Positions 46,084-53,801 of a stretch of 64,000 nt of DNA are shown in pieces; within the stretch, counting starts at the first letter, position 1; each line of letters opens with the position of its first letter. The stretch is from Variimorphobacter saccharofermentans (lineage in GTDB: Bacteria; Bacillota; Clostridia; Lachnospirales; Lachnospiraceae), in assembly GCF_014174405.1 (NCBI RefSeq), contig NZ_JACEGA010000001.1:494001-558000 (forward strand), read 5' to 3'. The notes below the pieces were generated by a model. The model made no database searches. It was given only the letters and a program-made list of their open reading frames with translations, and was not told the DNA's origin. A program made the translations under genes and the position numbers.

Positions 46084-46129
46084 AAGCATGATGTTCATAG
46101 TTTGAAACTATGAGCAACATGCTTTTTTT
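46084..46129 (+). terminator. Terminator of the corrinoid operon
   Basis: aagcatg...ttcatagttt and gaaactatgagcaacatgctt form a long hairpin with a small internal loop, followed by seven T. It comes right after the phosphoesterase gene. Confidence 0.85.
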
Positions 46130-46200
46130 AGTATTATGCGATCGAGATGGTATCATTTATAATGCAGAGAGAAAATCAATAATAGAAGAGGAGACAGACG

Positions 46201-47319
46201 ATGAGTAAAATAATGACACCTTATAGATTTGATTTTGTGGGAAGTTTTTTAAGACCACAGGCACTTAAGGATGCAAAGGCAGCATATCAGGTTGGAAAAA
46301 TCAGCAAGGATGAACTAGATAAGGTTGTAAATGAAGAAATTACTAAAGTGGTAGCAAAGCAAAAGGAACTGGGCTTTCATGTAATAACAGATGGTGAATT
46401 CAGAAGAACATTCTGGCACCTTGATTTTATGTGGGGCTTTGAAGGAGTAGCTCATGAGAATACCGGAAACGGCGTGAAATTCAATGCGGAACTGGCAGTA
46501 CTTGATGACACTTATCTTGTAGGAAAGATTAAGGCAAAAGCACATCCCTTTGTGGAATATTTCAAATTTTTGAAGCAATTTGAAGATGAGAATACAGTTG
46601 CCAAATATACCATTCCTGCTCCGGCACAGTTTTTCCAGCAGATGATCGTACCTGCAAATTATGAAACCACAAGAAAGTTTTATGCTACAAATGAGGAGTT
46701 GATTCAGGATATTGGTGTGGCATATCAGGATGTGATTAAGCAGTTTTATGATGCAGGATGCCGTAATCTCCAGTTTGATGATTGCACATGGGGCGCAATC
46801 GTGGGAGATGCTGCAAAGCAGAGGTATCAATCTCTTGGTATTGATTTAGAGGACGTAAAAGCGAAGCTTCTTGCAGTTAACAATCTTGCTCTGGAAGGCA
46901 GACCGGATGATATGGTGATTACTTCACATATCTGCCGAGGTAATTATCATTCAACCTATTTCGCAAGCGGTCCTTACGATACTGTTGCCGATTATGTATT
47001 TGCCAAGGAAAATGTGGATGCACTCTTTCTGGAATATGATGATGAAAGATCCGGTGGCTTTGCACCTTTGGCAAAAGTTTCCGGAGATAAAAAGGTCGTG
47101 CTTGGACTTATTACTACAAAATTACCTGTATTGGAGGATAAGGAAAAGGTTATTGCAAGAATACATGAGGCAGCAAAGTATATTCCGCTTGAAAGACTGT
47201 GTTTAAGTCCTCAATGTGGATTTGCATCCTGTGAAATCGGCAACAAGCTTACCGAGGAAGAACAGTGGGCGAAACTTAAGTTAGTAAAAGAGATTGCAGA
47301 AGAGATTTGGGGAAAATAG
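46201..47319 (+). CDS. YxjG/YxjH-type methionine synthase (MetE C-terminal-like)
   Basis: A protein of 372 residues with only the catalytic half of MetE. Motifs: FDFVGSFLRPQALKDAK, ITDGEFRRTFWHLDFMWGFEG, LQFDDCTWGAIVG, and the zinc ligands in SHICRGNYHSTY and LSPQCGFASCEIG. The family transfers a methyl group to homocysteine; YxjG-like and core-MetE proteins lack the folate-binding N-terminal half. It has its own RBS (GAGGAGACAGACG) and follows a terminator, so it is separately transcribed. Proximity to a corrinoid locus raises the possibility of a methyl-corrinoid donor (inference). No S-box is seen upstream. Confidence 0.85.
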   Translation: MSKIMTPYRFDFVGSFLRPQALKDAKAAYQVGKISKDELDKVVNEEITKVVAKQKELGFHVITDGEFRRTFWHLDFMWGFEGVAHENTGNGVKFNAELAVLDDTYLVGKIKAKAHPFVEYFKFLKQFEDENTVAKYTIPAPAQFFQQMIVPANYETTRKFYATNEELIQDIGVAYQDVIKQFYDAGCRNLQFDDCTWGAIVGDAAKQRYQSLGIDLEDVKAKLLAVNNLALEGRPDDMVITSHICRGNYHSTYFASGPYDTVADYVFAKENVDALFLEYDDERSGGFAPLAKVSGDKKVVLGLITTKLPVLEDKEKVIARIHEAAKYIPLERLCLSPQCGFASCEIGNKLTEEEQWAKLKLVKEIAEEIWGK

Positions 47320-47333
47320 AATTATATGTAACC

Positions 47334-47373
47334 TGTGAGCTGGACGAAAAATACGTTCCGGCTCACACTTTTA
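47334..47373 (+). terminator. Intrinsic terminator after the methionine synthase
   Basis: tgtgagctggacg and cgttccggctcaca pair around a short A-rich loop, followed by ctttt. It marks the right end of the recognisable cargo. Confidence 0.75.
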
Positions 47374-47490
47374 TGCAAACCTAATCAATCTATGTATAGA
47401 TGAGGAGAAAAACTTTATGTTTTTGTAAAAAATGGATTGTATCTTGTTACCTGAAAGTTTTGGGAACAGGGCAATTGGTATTAATGCTGA
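47374..47490. other. AT-rich intergenic stretch
   Basis: Nothing recognisable; stop codons in all frames. Confidence 0.4.
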
Positions 47491-47661
47491 TATGGGAATG
47501 AACGGGCATATAAGTCCTTTCTGAACAATCAGCTTGATTGGTGTAATGATAATTTTGATGCGATTACAATAAAATTAGAGAAGCTGAATAAGATAGAAGG
47601 AGAAGGAATCATTTCGGCTACTGAGAGTGTTGTATTTAGTTTCCAAAACTATATTAAATAG
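47491..47661 (+). pseudogene. C-terminal fragment of an unknown ICE gene
   Basis: A 56-codon open frame directly follows an in-frame TGA, has no start codon and ends at TAG 47659-47661. It encodes a soluble, helix-forming tail (AYKSFLNNQLDWCNDNFDAI, then TIKLEKLNKIEGEG and a FSFQNYIK terminus). Composition looks genuinely coding, so it is probably the remnant of a gene cut by the cargo/ICE junction. I do not recognise the family. Confidence 0.4.
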
Positions 47662-47696
47662 GTATGGAAACATTTTTCGAAGGGAGAATCTTGCTT

Positions 47697-47740
47697 TTGT
47701 AGGGATTTTGTAGGGAATCTGTAGTAGTATTGTAGGGGGC
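47697..47740 (+). repeat. Four abutting 11-bp direct repeats upstream of the conjugation module
   Basis: Units start at 47697, 47708, 47719 and 47730: TTGTAGGGATT, TTGTAGGGAAT, CTGTAGTAGTA, TTGTAGGGGGC. The third is the most diverged. They abut a perfect TTGACA at 47741. One repeat per helical turn suggests cooperative binding of a regulator or initiator on one DNA face. Confidence 0.75.
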
Positions 47741-47746
47741 TTGACA
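47741..47746 (+). promoter_or_regulatory. -35 element of the conjugation-module promoter
   Basis: A perfect TTGACA follows the repeats. No good -10 lies 16-18 bases downstream; the nearest (TGTGAT, 47766) has a 19-base spacer. A weak core promoter that needs an activator on the 11-bp repeats would explain this (inference). Confidence 0.45.
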
Positions 47747-47784
47747 CTTTTATTGTGATTTTTCCTGTGATAACATTATCATAG

Positions 47785-47841
47785 ACAAATGAGACATGAA
47801 ACGCAGATGCGTCAGCTCATTTGTTTCTCTTTTGCAAAAGA
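47785..47841 (+). promoter_or_regulatory. Structured leader of the conjugation operon
   Basis: acaaatgag (47785-47793) pairs with ctcatttgt (47816-47824), enclosing cgc-agat-gcg. A perfect 14-base palindrome TCTTTTGCAAAAGA follows at 47828-47841. GCGTCAGCTCAT at 47809-47820 is repeated at 47860-47871. The layout suggests attenuation or a translated leader upstream of DUF5688. Confidence 0.5.
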
Positions 47842-47964
47842 ATACGGACTTAAAATGAAGCGTCAGCTCATCATCGAAAGGTGGTGGATATGGCGCTTTT
47901 TTCATGTTCGGAAATCAGATGACGATCTGAAAGAACAATACTGGAATAAGGAAGAGAGGAAAAA

Positions 47965-49050
47965 ATGGATTACGAAACATTCAAACAGGAAATGACAGAG
48001 GATCTGAAGCAGAGGCTTTACGAGAGAGGCGTTGAGGATGTTGAGATGAGCTTCCACAATGTAGAAAAAGCAAATCAGCACTATGAGTCCTTGACCGTGC
48101 GTCAGGAAGGAAGCAATGTTGGAGTCAACTTCAATATTGAGAGTGCCTTTGCTGAATATGAGCACACCGGAGATTATGCTGGTGTTCTTGCGGAATCAAC
48201 ACACGCTATCATGCAGGGACTTGAGAATGTCCCTTCCGTTGATACATCCGAGCTTACCAATTATGAAGCAATGAAGGAAAAGCTCTCCATTGAAGTGATT
48301 TCAGCGGAAACAAATGCAGAGCTGCTTACAAAGATTCCTCATGAAAGCATGGAGGACATGGCGGTTGTATATCGTTTTGTGCTTGAGAGCAATGATACCG
48401 GCAGAGCATCTATTCTGGTAACCAATGACATGATCGATCACATGGGAGTGACCCATGAGCAGCTGAAAGCGGATGCGTTAGAGAACGCACCGGAGATCAG
48501 ACCGGCGGTTATCCAGGGAATGAGCGAAGTCATGAGAGAGATGATGGGACCGGAAGCATTTGAGATGTTTGGTCTTCCTGAGGAGCAGGAGGAAATGATG
48601 TATGTTGCATCGGTTCCGGATAAGAACTCCGGTGCCGGGGTACTTGCCTATCAGGATTTTATGGATCAGGCAGCTGAGAAGCTTGGCGGAGACTTCTATA
48701 TTCTCCCCTCATCGATTCATGAAATTTTGTTGGTACCTGATAACGGAGACAAGGCGGCAGACGATCTGAGAGATATGGTAAGGGAAGTCAATGCTACCCA
48801 GGTAAGTCCTGAGGAAAAGCTTACAGACAATGTGTACCATTATGATTCCAAGGAGCATATCTTTGAACTTGCGGAGAAGTTTGAAGCAAGACAGCAGGAA
48901 AAAGCCGAGACTCAGATTGATGAGAAAACCGAGGAGCACGGGTCTGTGTTAAAGGATCTGAAGGACAAGCAGAAGGAAGTAGCTGCAAAGCCTCCGGTAA
49001 AGGATGCGGCAGAGAAGGCAACAAAAGCAAAGGGCGGGGAAGTCCTCTAA
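47965..49050 (+). CDS. DUF5688 family ICE protein
   Basis: A protein of 361 residues starting at ATG 47965 with GAGAGGAAAAA upstream. It begins MDYETFKQEMTEDLKQRL and contains the DUF5688 body (VAVVYRFV-like AVVYRFVLESNDTGRASILV, GVLAYQDFMDQAAEKLGGDFYILPSSIHEILLVPD). The C-terminal 60 residues are charged, Lys/Glu/Ala-rich and probably disordered. This soluble protein of unknown function is a regular member of Tn1549-like ICEs, where it commonly opens the transfer region. Confidence 0.85.
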   Translation: MDYETFKQEMTEDLKQRLYERGVEDVEMSFHNVEKANQHYESLTVRQEGSNVGVNFNIESAFAEYEHTGDYAGVLAESTHAIMQGLENVPSVDTSELTNYEAMKEKLSIEVISAETNAELLTKIPHESMEDMAVVYRFVLESNDTGRASILVTNDMIDHMGVTHEQLKADALENAPEIRPAVIQGMSEVMREMMGPEAFEMFGLPEEQEEMMYVASVPDKNSGAGVLAYQDFMDQAAEKLGGDFYILPSSIHEILLVPDNGDKAADDLRDMVREVNATQVSPEEKLTDNVYHYDSKEHIFELAEKFEARQQEKAETQIDEKTEEHGSVLKDLKDKQKEVAAKPPVKDAAEKATKAKGGEVL

Positions 49051-49060
49051 AACAATCATA

Positions 49061-49103
49061 AAGTGTCAGCTTATGGCGATTGCCATAGGTCTGGCACTTT
49101 TTT
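49061..49103 (+). terminator. Intercistronic hairpin with T-run
   Basis: gtgtcag...tatggc / gccata...ctggcac forms a two-part stem, followed by six T that run straight into the next gene's upstream region (ttgatggaaagg). It is probably a partial terminator within the operon. Confidence 0.7.
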
Positions 49104-49125
49104 GATGGAAAGGCAAGGTAATACA

Positions 49126-49287
49126 ATGTCAGGAACATATATTGAGAAAAACAGAACAGGGGCTAAGCCACCGGTCAGCCATCCGCAAAACTGTAAAGAG
49201 GAATGTCCTTATGGCTATGACAAAGCATTTTGTTTTCCGTGCTATAAAAAGCTGATGGAAGAGATGCGAGGTAAAAGAAAGGGATAG
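49126..49287 (+). CDS. Small Cys-containing ICE protein
   Basis: A protein of 53 residues (ATG 49126 with AAGG upstream; ATG 49105 would add seven residues but lacks a site). Four Cys lie in the middle (NCKEECPYGYDKAFCFPCYKKL), giving a CxxxC...CxxC pattern that could bind zinc. It sits between a terminator-like hairpin and repA. It recurs in elements of this kind as a hypothetical protein; the function is unknown. Confidence 0.6.
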   Translation: MSGTYIEKNRTGAKPPVSHPQNCKEECPYGYDKAFCFPCYKKLMEEMRGKRKG

Positions 49288-49289
49288 CC

Positions 49290-50147
49290 ATGGGATTTGA
49301 TTACTTTTATGAAGATCAGTCCCAGCAGTTTGCTTTTTACCGGATACCGAAGGTCCTTTTTACTGATGCAAAGTTTCAGGGAATATCCACGGAAGGAAAG
49401 GTACTGTACGGACTGTTACTGGACCGAGTATCGCTTTCCAGGGATAATGGCTGGATTGATGAGGAAGGGCGGGTATATATCGTTTTCACTCTGACTTCCA
49501 TCCGGGAAGCCATGAACTGTTCCGAAAAATCAGCAATCAAGTATCTTTCAGAGTTGGAAATGTTTGGGTTGATAGAGCGTATTAAGCAGGGTCTGGGAAA
49601 GCCGGCACTGATCTATGTGAAGAATTTCTTAGACCAGCAGAATTTACAGGTCAAGGCCTGTAAAGATTACAGGTCTGGTACTGTAAAAGTTACAGGTCAG
49701 GACCTGTATAATCTACAGCCTAATAATACTAATAACAATAATACTGAATATAGTGATACTTATCCTATCCTATCCGGGGATGAGGAGCGGATGGGATATG
49801 AAGCTTACCTTAGGGAACAGCTGGAAATATCAGTCCTAAAGAGCAGGTATCCTTATGATTCGGATATGATTGATGGCATTCTGGAGCTTATGCTGGACAT
49901 TTTGTGTTCAAGGAGAAAGATGATCCGGATAGCCGGAGATGACAAGCCGGCAAATGTTGTAAAGGGAAGATTCATGAAACTGGACATGGGACATATTGAG
50001 TATGTGATGGACTGCGTCCGGGAGAATACCACGAAAGTCCGCAGTATTAAGCAGTATCTGTTGGCTGCATTGTATAACGCGCCGGCTACCATGGATGGTT
50101 ACTATCGTGCGGAAGTTAATCACGATATGGCCACAGGAAAAATATAG
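49290..50147 (+). CDS. RepA_N family replication initiator (second full copy)
   Basis: A protein of 285 residues. N-terminal RepA_N winged helix (FDYFYEDQSQQFAFYRIPKVLF, LYGLLLDRVSLS, IYLSELEMFGLIER-type), an Asn-rich linker (NNTNNNNTEYSDT) and the C-terminal domain (YPYDSDMIDGILELML, IEYVMDCVRENTTKVRSIKQYLLAALYNAPATM). It is clearly homologous to 19905-20864 along its length. Carrying two full initiators in one element suggests a merger of two ICEs. Confidence 0.88.
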   Translation: MGFDYFYEDQSQQFAFYRIPKVLFTDAKFQGISTEGKVLYGLLLDRVSLSRDNGWIDEEGRVYIVFTLTSIREAMNCSEKSAIKYLSELEMFGLIERIKQGLGKPALIYVKNFLDQQNLQVKACKDYRSGTVKVTGQDLYNLQPNNTNNNNTEYSDTYPILSGDEERMGYEAYLREQLEISVLKSRYPYDSDMIDGILELMLDILCSRRKMIRIAGDDKPANVVKGRFMKLDMGHIEYVMDCVRENTTKVRSIKQYLLAALYNAPATMDGYYRAEVNHDMATGKI

Positions 50148-50167
50148 ACCAGGAGGGATTGGTTAAA

Positions 50168-50575
50168 TTGAATGATACAGAATTTATTTTGGGCCGTTTG
50201 GAGAAGATAGCGGCAAATCTGGAAGAGATTGTCAGTATTCTGGCACCGGAGCAGGCAGCAATCTATGTGGATGCATCGCAGCAGGTGAACTTCATCGGGA
50301 TGGAAGATGCAATGGGAATTCTGGATGGCTTTGGAAAGAACAGTGCTTCCGAGATGATCGGAAAGACGGATTATATTCTTGTCTATGATGCAAGAAAGAA
50401 GCTGCTCATTGACGGAGAGGCATATGTGCCTGCCGGGTATCTTGTGATGAAATCGGATTATGGATTAAAGGGGCTTGATGAGAGTGATATCAGTGCAGTC
50501 ATGGCTGAACTTAGAAGCAGAATCTGTACGCTTGCACTCGGGCAGTACCGGATCCAGAGCTACAGGCTGGGATAG
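50168..50575 (+). CDS. Conserved ICE protein, unknown function
   Basis: A protein of 135 residues starting at TTG 50168, with AGGAGGG at 50151-50157 (a TTG at 50159 is too close to that site). It has an N-terminal helix (FILGRLEKIAANLEEIVSIL) and a mixed alpha/beta body (TDYILVYDARKKLLIDGEAYVPAGYLVMK). No known motif. It lies between repA and the DUF7768-like gene. Confidence 0.6.
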   Translation: MNDTEFILGRLEKIAANLEEIVSILAPEQAAIYVDASQQVNFIGMEDAMGILDGFGKNSASEMIGKTDYILVYDARKKLLIDGEAYVPAGYLVMKSDYGLKGLDESDISAVMAELRSRICTLALGQYRIQSYRLG

Positions 50576-50584
50576 GAGGATTTT

Positions 50585-50932
50585 ATGAATAACAAACCAT
50601 GGGCTTATGTTACATCTGCATGGAGTGCGGACCGAACCAAAGCCAAAAGATCTGCAAAGAGATATTGCAGGAAACTGTATGAAGCAGGCTACACACCAAT
50701 CTGCCCATTATTGTCATTGCCGGAGGTAATTGACGTAAGCAATGCGGATGAATATAAGGATTATCTGGATATGTCAGAGGATATGCTGAGACGTTCCAGG
50801 ATTCTTGTGGTTTGTGGAGCCGCCGTAAATGAAACGGTGTTGACGGATATTGCGATTGCAAATCGCTTTCACGTGGCATCATCCACCATGAGGGGAGTCC
50901 TTGGTGTGGATAAGAGCAGAAAAGAAGAATAG
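50585..50932 (+). CDS. DUF7768/DUF4406-like protein
   Basis: A protein of 115 residues starting at ATG 50585 with GGAGG upstream. The pattern WAYVTSAWSADRTKAKRSAKRYCRKLYEAGYTPICPLL...YKDYLDMSEDMLRRSRILVVCGAAVNETVLTDIAIA resembles the nucleoside 2-deoxyribosyltransferase-like fold of DUF4406 and DUF7768. Catalytic activity is unproven. It is common in ICEs between repA and pcfB. Confidence 0.7.
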   Translation: MNNKPWAYVTSAWSADRTKAKRSAKRYCRKLYEAGYTPICPLLSLPEVIDVSNADEYKDYLDMSEDMLRRSRILVVCGAAVNETVLTDIAIANRFHVASSTMRGVLGVDKSRKEE

Positions 50933-50976
50933 ATTTGTGAAAGACAGCCTTTGAGCTGTTTTTTTGATGGAAGGAA

Positions 50977-51495
50977 GTGAGAAAGCTGGTACATGAAGAA
51001 GTAAGCAAGGAGACCGCGGACAAGTCCGTTCGTATTGCAGTCAGAGTATCCAAGCCCACGCTGAAACTGTTTATGAAGGCACTCAGTACAGTGGTAGGAA
51101 AGCCGACAAAGGCGGTCGGGAAAGCAGTGGGTGAAAAAACCCATCCGACAAAAGGAAAGCAGTCAATCAAGACTCTGGTTCGTCAGGGCCAGGGAGTCTC
51201 GTCCATTCCGCTTGCCGATGAAGGGTTTAAGGATTTTCAGAAAATCGCCAAAAAGTATGGTGTTGATTTCGCAGTCGTAAAGGACAAGAAAGCGGATCCA
51301 CCGGTATACACCATATTCTTCAAAGCCAAGGATATGGATGTGATTACAAAAATCTTACAGGATTATGCAGACAAGCAGGTAAGGAAGGGGTCAATGGAGC
51401 GCCCGAGTGTACTTGAAAAGCTGAAGAAATTCAAGGAGATTGTGGCAGCGATTCCAAGAAAAGTGGCAGAGAAAAAGAAGGAGAAGGTGCGATGA
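50977..51495 (+). CDS. PcfB family conjugation protein
   Basis: A protein of 172 residues from GTG 50977 (the exact start is uncertain because AAGG is very close). Features of PcfB: VHEEVSKETADKSVRIAVRVSKPTLKLFMKAL, a GKQSIKTLVRQGQG turn, DFQKIAKKYGVDFAVVKDK and DVITKILQDYADKQV, with a basic tail. PcfB is thought to link the relaxosome to the coupling protein. It overlaps virD4 by four bases. A small 5-bp hairpin with a T-run precedes it (50943-50966). Confidence 0.85.
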   Translation: MRKLVHEEVSKETADKSVRIAVRVSKPTLKLFMKALSTVVGKPTKAVGKAVGEKTHPTKGKQSIKTLVRQGQGVSSIPLADEGFKDFQKIAKKYGVDFAVVKDKKADPPVYTIFFKAKDMDVITKILQDYADKQVRKGSMERPSVLEKLKKFKEIVAAIPRKVAEKKKEKVR

Positions 51496-53252
51496 ATATG
51501 AAACAGTTAAAAAAGCAGCTGATCCTGAACATTCCCTATATTGTTCTGGGACTGGTTGCTACCAATCTGGGAGAAATGTGGCGGCTGGCGGTAGGTGCCA
51601 ATGCGTCTGAGAAAGTGCAGAGCATTGTACTGGATGGACTGATTTCAAAGGCATTTTCCAATCCGTTGCCAAGTTTATACCCAACAGACCTACTGGTAGG
51701 TATTGCCTGTGGTGCAGCACTCAGGCTAGCAGTGTATCTGAAAGGGAAGAATGCAAAAAAGTTCCGGCACAATGAGGAGTACGGTTCTGCCAGATGGGGA
51801 AAGCATGCAGATATCGAGCCTTTTGAGGATCCGGTGTTTGCAAACAATGTGATTCTGTCCCAGACAGAACGGATCACTATGAGCAGCAGACCGAAGATCC
51901 CGAAATACGCCAGAAATAAGAATGTTCTGGTGGTCGGTGGTTCCGGTTCCGGTAAGACGAGGTTTTTTATCAAGCCGAACCTTTTACAGATGCATAGTTC
52001 ATATGTGGTGACTGATCCGAAGGGTGGTCTGATCAATGAAGTGGGAAATGCACTTTATAAGAACGGATACCGGATGAAGGTATTCAATACCATCAATTTT
52101 ACAAAATCAATGCATTATAATCCATTTGCCTATCTCCATTCTGAGAAGGATATTCTGAAACTGGTAACAACACTGATTGCCAACACAAAAGGCGAGAGCA
52201 AAGGCGGAGACGATTTCTGGCTGAAAGCGGAGACACTGCTTTACACCGCATTGATTGGGTATATCCATTATGAGGCTCCGGAGGAGGAACAGAATTTTTC
52301 TACCCTGCTTGAAATGATCAATGCAATGGAAGTCCGGGAGGATGATGAAGAGTTTAAGAATCCGGTGGATCTGATGTTTGAGGAACTTGCAGAGCAGAAC
52401 CCGGACCATTTCGCTGTTAGACAGTATGCCAAGTATAAGCTGGCAGCCGGAAAAACAGCCAAGTCCATTCTGGTTTCCTGTGGTGCAAGACTGGCACCCT
52501 TTGATATCAAGGAACTCAGGGATCTGACCGCTTATGATGAACTGGAGCTGGACACCCTGGGAGATGAGAAGACTGCCCTGTTTCTGATTATGTCGGATAC
52601 GGATGGCACTTTCAATTTCCTGATTTCCATGATTTATACGCAGATGTTCAATCTCCTTTGTGAGAAAGCAGATGATGTGTATGGCGGAAGATTACCGGTG
52701 CATGTGAGATGCCTGATCGATGAGGCGGCCAATATCGGACAGATCCCGAATCTGGAAAAGCTGGTGGCAACCATCCGAAGCAGGGAAATATCAGCATGCC
52801 TGGTATTGCAGGCAAAGTCACAGCTGAAGGCAATTTATAAGGATAATGCAGATACCATCATCGGCAATATGGATTCCCAGATTTTCCTTGGTGGTACCGA
52901 GCAGACAACCTTAAAAGACCTGAATGCAATTCTTGGAAAAGAGACCATCGATATGTACAATACCGGACAGTCAAAGGGTTCCCAGGAAAGCTACAGCATG
53001 AATTACCAGAAGCTTGGTAAGGATTTGATGACAATGGATGAACTGGCGGTCATGGATGGCTCGAAATGTATCGTGCAGGTCCGTGGTGTAAGACCATTTC
53101 TGTCCGACAAGTATGATCTGACGCAGCATCCGAATTACAGGCTGACGGCAGATTATGACAAGAAGAACTATTTTGATGTGGTGAAATTCTTAAGCCATAC
53201 ACTGAAACTGAAAGCAGATGATGAATATGAAGTCATCGACTTAACAGAGTAA
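51492..53252 (+). CDS. VirD4-type coupling protein
   Basis: A protein of 586 residues. Two N-terminal membrane helices (about 11-30 and 62-80) are followed by a cytosolic ATPase: Walker A GGSGSGKT at residues 149-156, TDPKGGLINEVG, Walker B CLIDEAANIGQIPN and an LGGTEQTTLKDLNAILG motif. It is a TraG/VirD4 ATPase that brings the relaxase-DNA complex to the secretion channel. It is coupled to PcfB by ATGA overlap. Confidence 0.95.
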   Translation: MNMKQLKKQLILNIPYIVLGLVATNLGEMWRLAVGANASEKVQSIVLDGLISKAFSNPLPSLYPTDLLVGIACGAALRLAVYLKGKNAKKFRHNEEYGSARWGKHADIEPFEDPVFANNVILSQTERITMSSRPKIPKYARNKNVLVVGGSGSGKTRFFIKPNLLQMHSSYVVTDPKGGLINEVGNALYKNGYRMKVFNTINFTKSMHYNPFAYLHSEKDILKLVTTLIANTKGESKGGDDFWLKAETLLYTALIGYIHYEAPEEEQNFSTLLEMINAMEVREDDEEFKNPVDLMFEELAEQNPDHFAVRQYAKYKLAAGKTAKSILVSCGARLAPFDIKELRDLTAYDELELDTLGDEKTALFLIMSDTDGTFNFLISMIYTQMFNLLCEKADDVYGGRLPVHVRCLIDEAANIGQIPNLEKLVATIRSREISACLVLQAKSQLKAIYKDNADTIIGNMDSQIFLGGTEQTTLKDLNAILGKETIDMYNTGQSKGSQESYSMNYQKLGKDLMTMDELAVMDGSKCIVQVRGVRPFLSDKYDLTQHPNYRLTADYDKKNYFDVVKFLSHTLKLKADDEYEVIDLTE

Positions 53253-53438
53253 TCAGCTCTTGCCATCCGGCGATAAAGGCCGGAAGATAGGGGCTTTTTA
53301 TTATGCCTGGAAACGGGCGATATGCGCGCATAGCCGGATGCCACTGCAGGGGATCCGGCACGTAACTGTAAACTGCCTCCCTGGTCGGGGCAAAGGAATG
53401 AATATATCACGAAAAAAATATTTTGGAGGAATTGAAAC
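53253..53438 (+). other. Hairpin-rich spacer before the Maff2 genes
   Basis: Three possible structures: ccggcgataaaggccgg with aggggcttttt downstream (53267-53300), a perfect 12-bp palindrome TATGCGCGCATA at 53321-53332, and gccggat (53333-53339) pairing with atccggc (53353-53359). It may process or attenuate the transcript so that the Maff2 proteins are made at a different level. Confidence 0.5.
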
Positions 53439-53651
53439 ATGGCATTTTTTCAGAGCGCAGTAGGAACATTACAGACACTTGTAATCGCACTTGGAGCAGG
53501 TCTTGGAATCTGGGGTGCAATCAATCTTATGGAAGGATACGGTAACGATAACCCGGGTGCAAAGTCCCAGGGAATGAAGCAGCTCATGGCCGGCGGCGGT
53601 GTGGCTCTTATCGGTACTACCCTTGTACCTTTACTTTCAGGTCTTTTCTAA
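53439..53651 (+). CDS. Maff2 family membrane protein (copy 1)
   Basis: A protein of 70 residues with TGGAGGA upstream of its ATG. Two hydrophobic segments (LQTLVIALGAGLGIWGAINLM and GGGVALIGTTLVPLLSGLF) flank a polar turn (EGYGNDNPGAKSQGMKQ). This is the Maff2 family, small VirB2/TrbC pilin-like proteins of clostridial ICEs located after virD4. The protein is identical to copy 2. Confidence 0.9.
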   Translation: MAFFQSAVGTLQTLVIALGAGLGIWGAINLMEGYGNDNPGAKSQGMKQLMAGGGVALIGTTLVPLLSGLF

Positions 53652-53740
53652 GAGACAGCGTGGCAGGATCACGCAGAAAAAACTGAATAGCAGACAGCAG
53701 ATCCGGTAGTCCGGAAAAGTGGAGGTCTGTGCAGACACAC

Positions 53741-53768
53741 GGGTCAGGGCAGAGTGCTCTGGCCCTTT
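53741..53768 (+). terminator. Weak hairpin between the Maff2 copies
   Basis: agggcagag pairs with ctctggccct with one bulge, followed by ttta only. It is probably a partial terminator or RNA-processing site. Confidence 0.45.
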
Positions 53769-53801
53769 ATCAATCATGAAAGAATATGGAGGATTTATAT
53801 T

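Noticed and set aside
46130..46200. A possible S-box or T-box before the methionine synthase gene
   Set aside because: The spacer is too short (about 70 bases) and lacks the conserved elements.
47789..47995. A 68-codon frame in the conjugation leader
   Set aside because: It spans the hairpins and repeats, overlaps the DUF5688 start and has no ribosome binding site. I treat it as leader, though a leader peptide remains possible.
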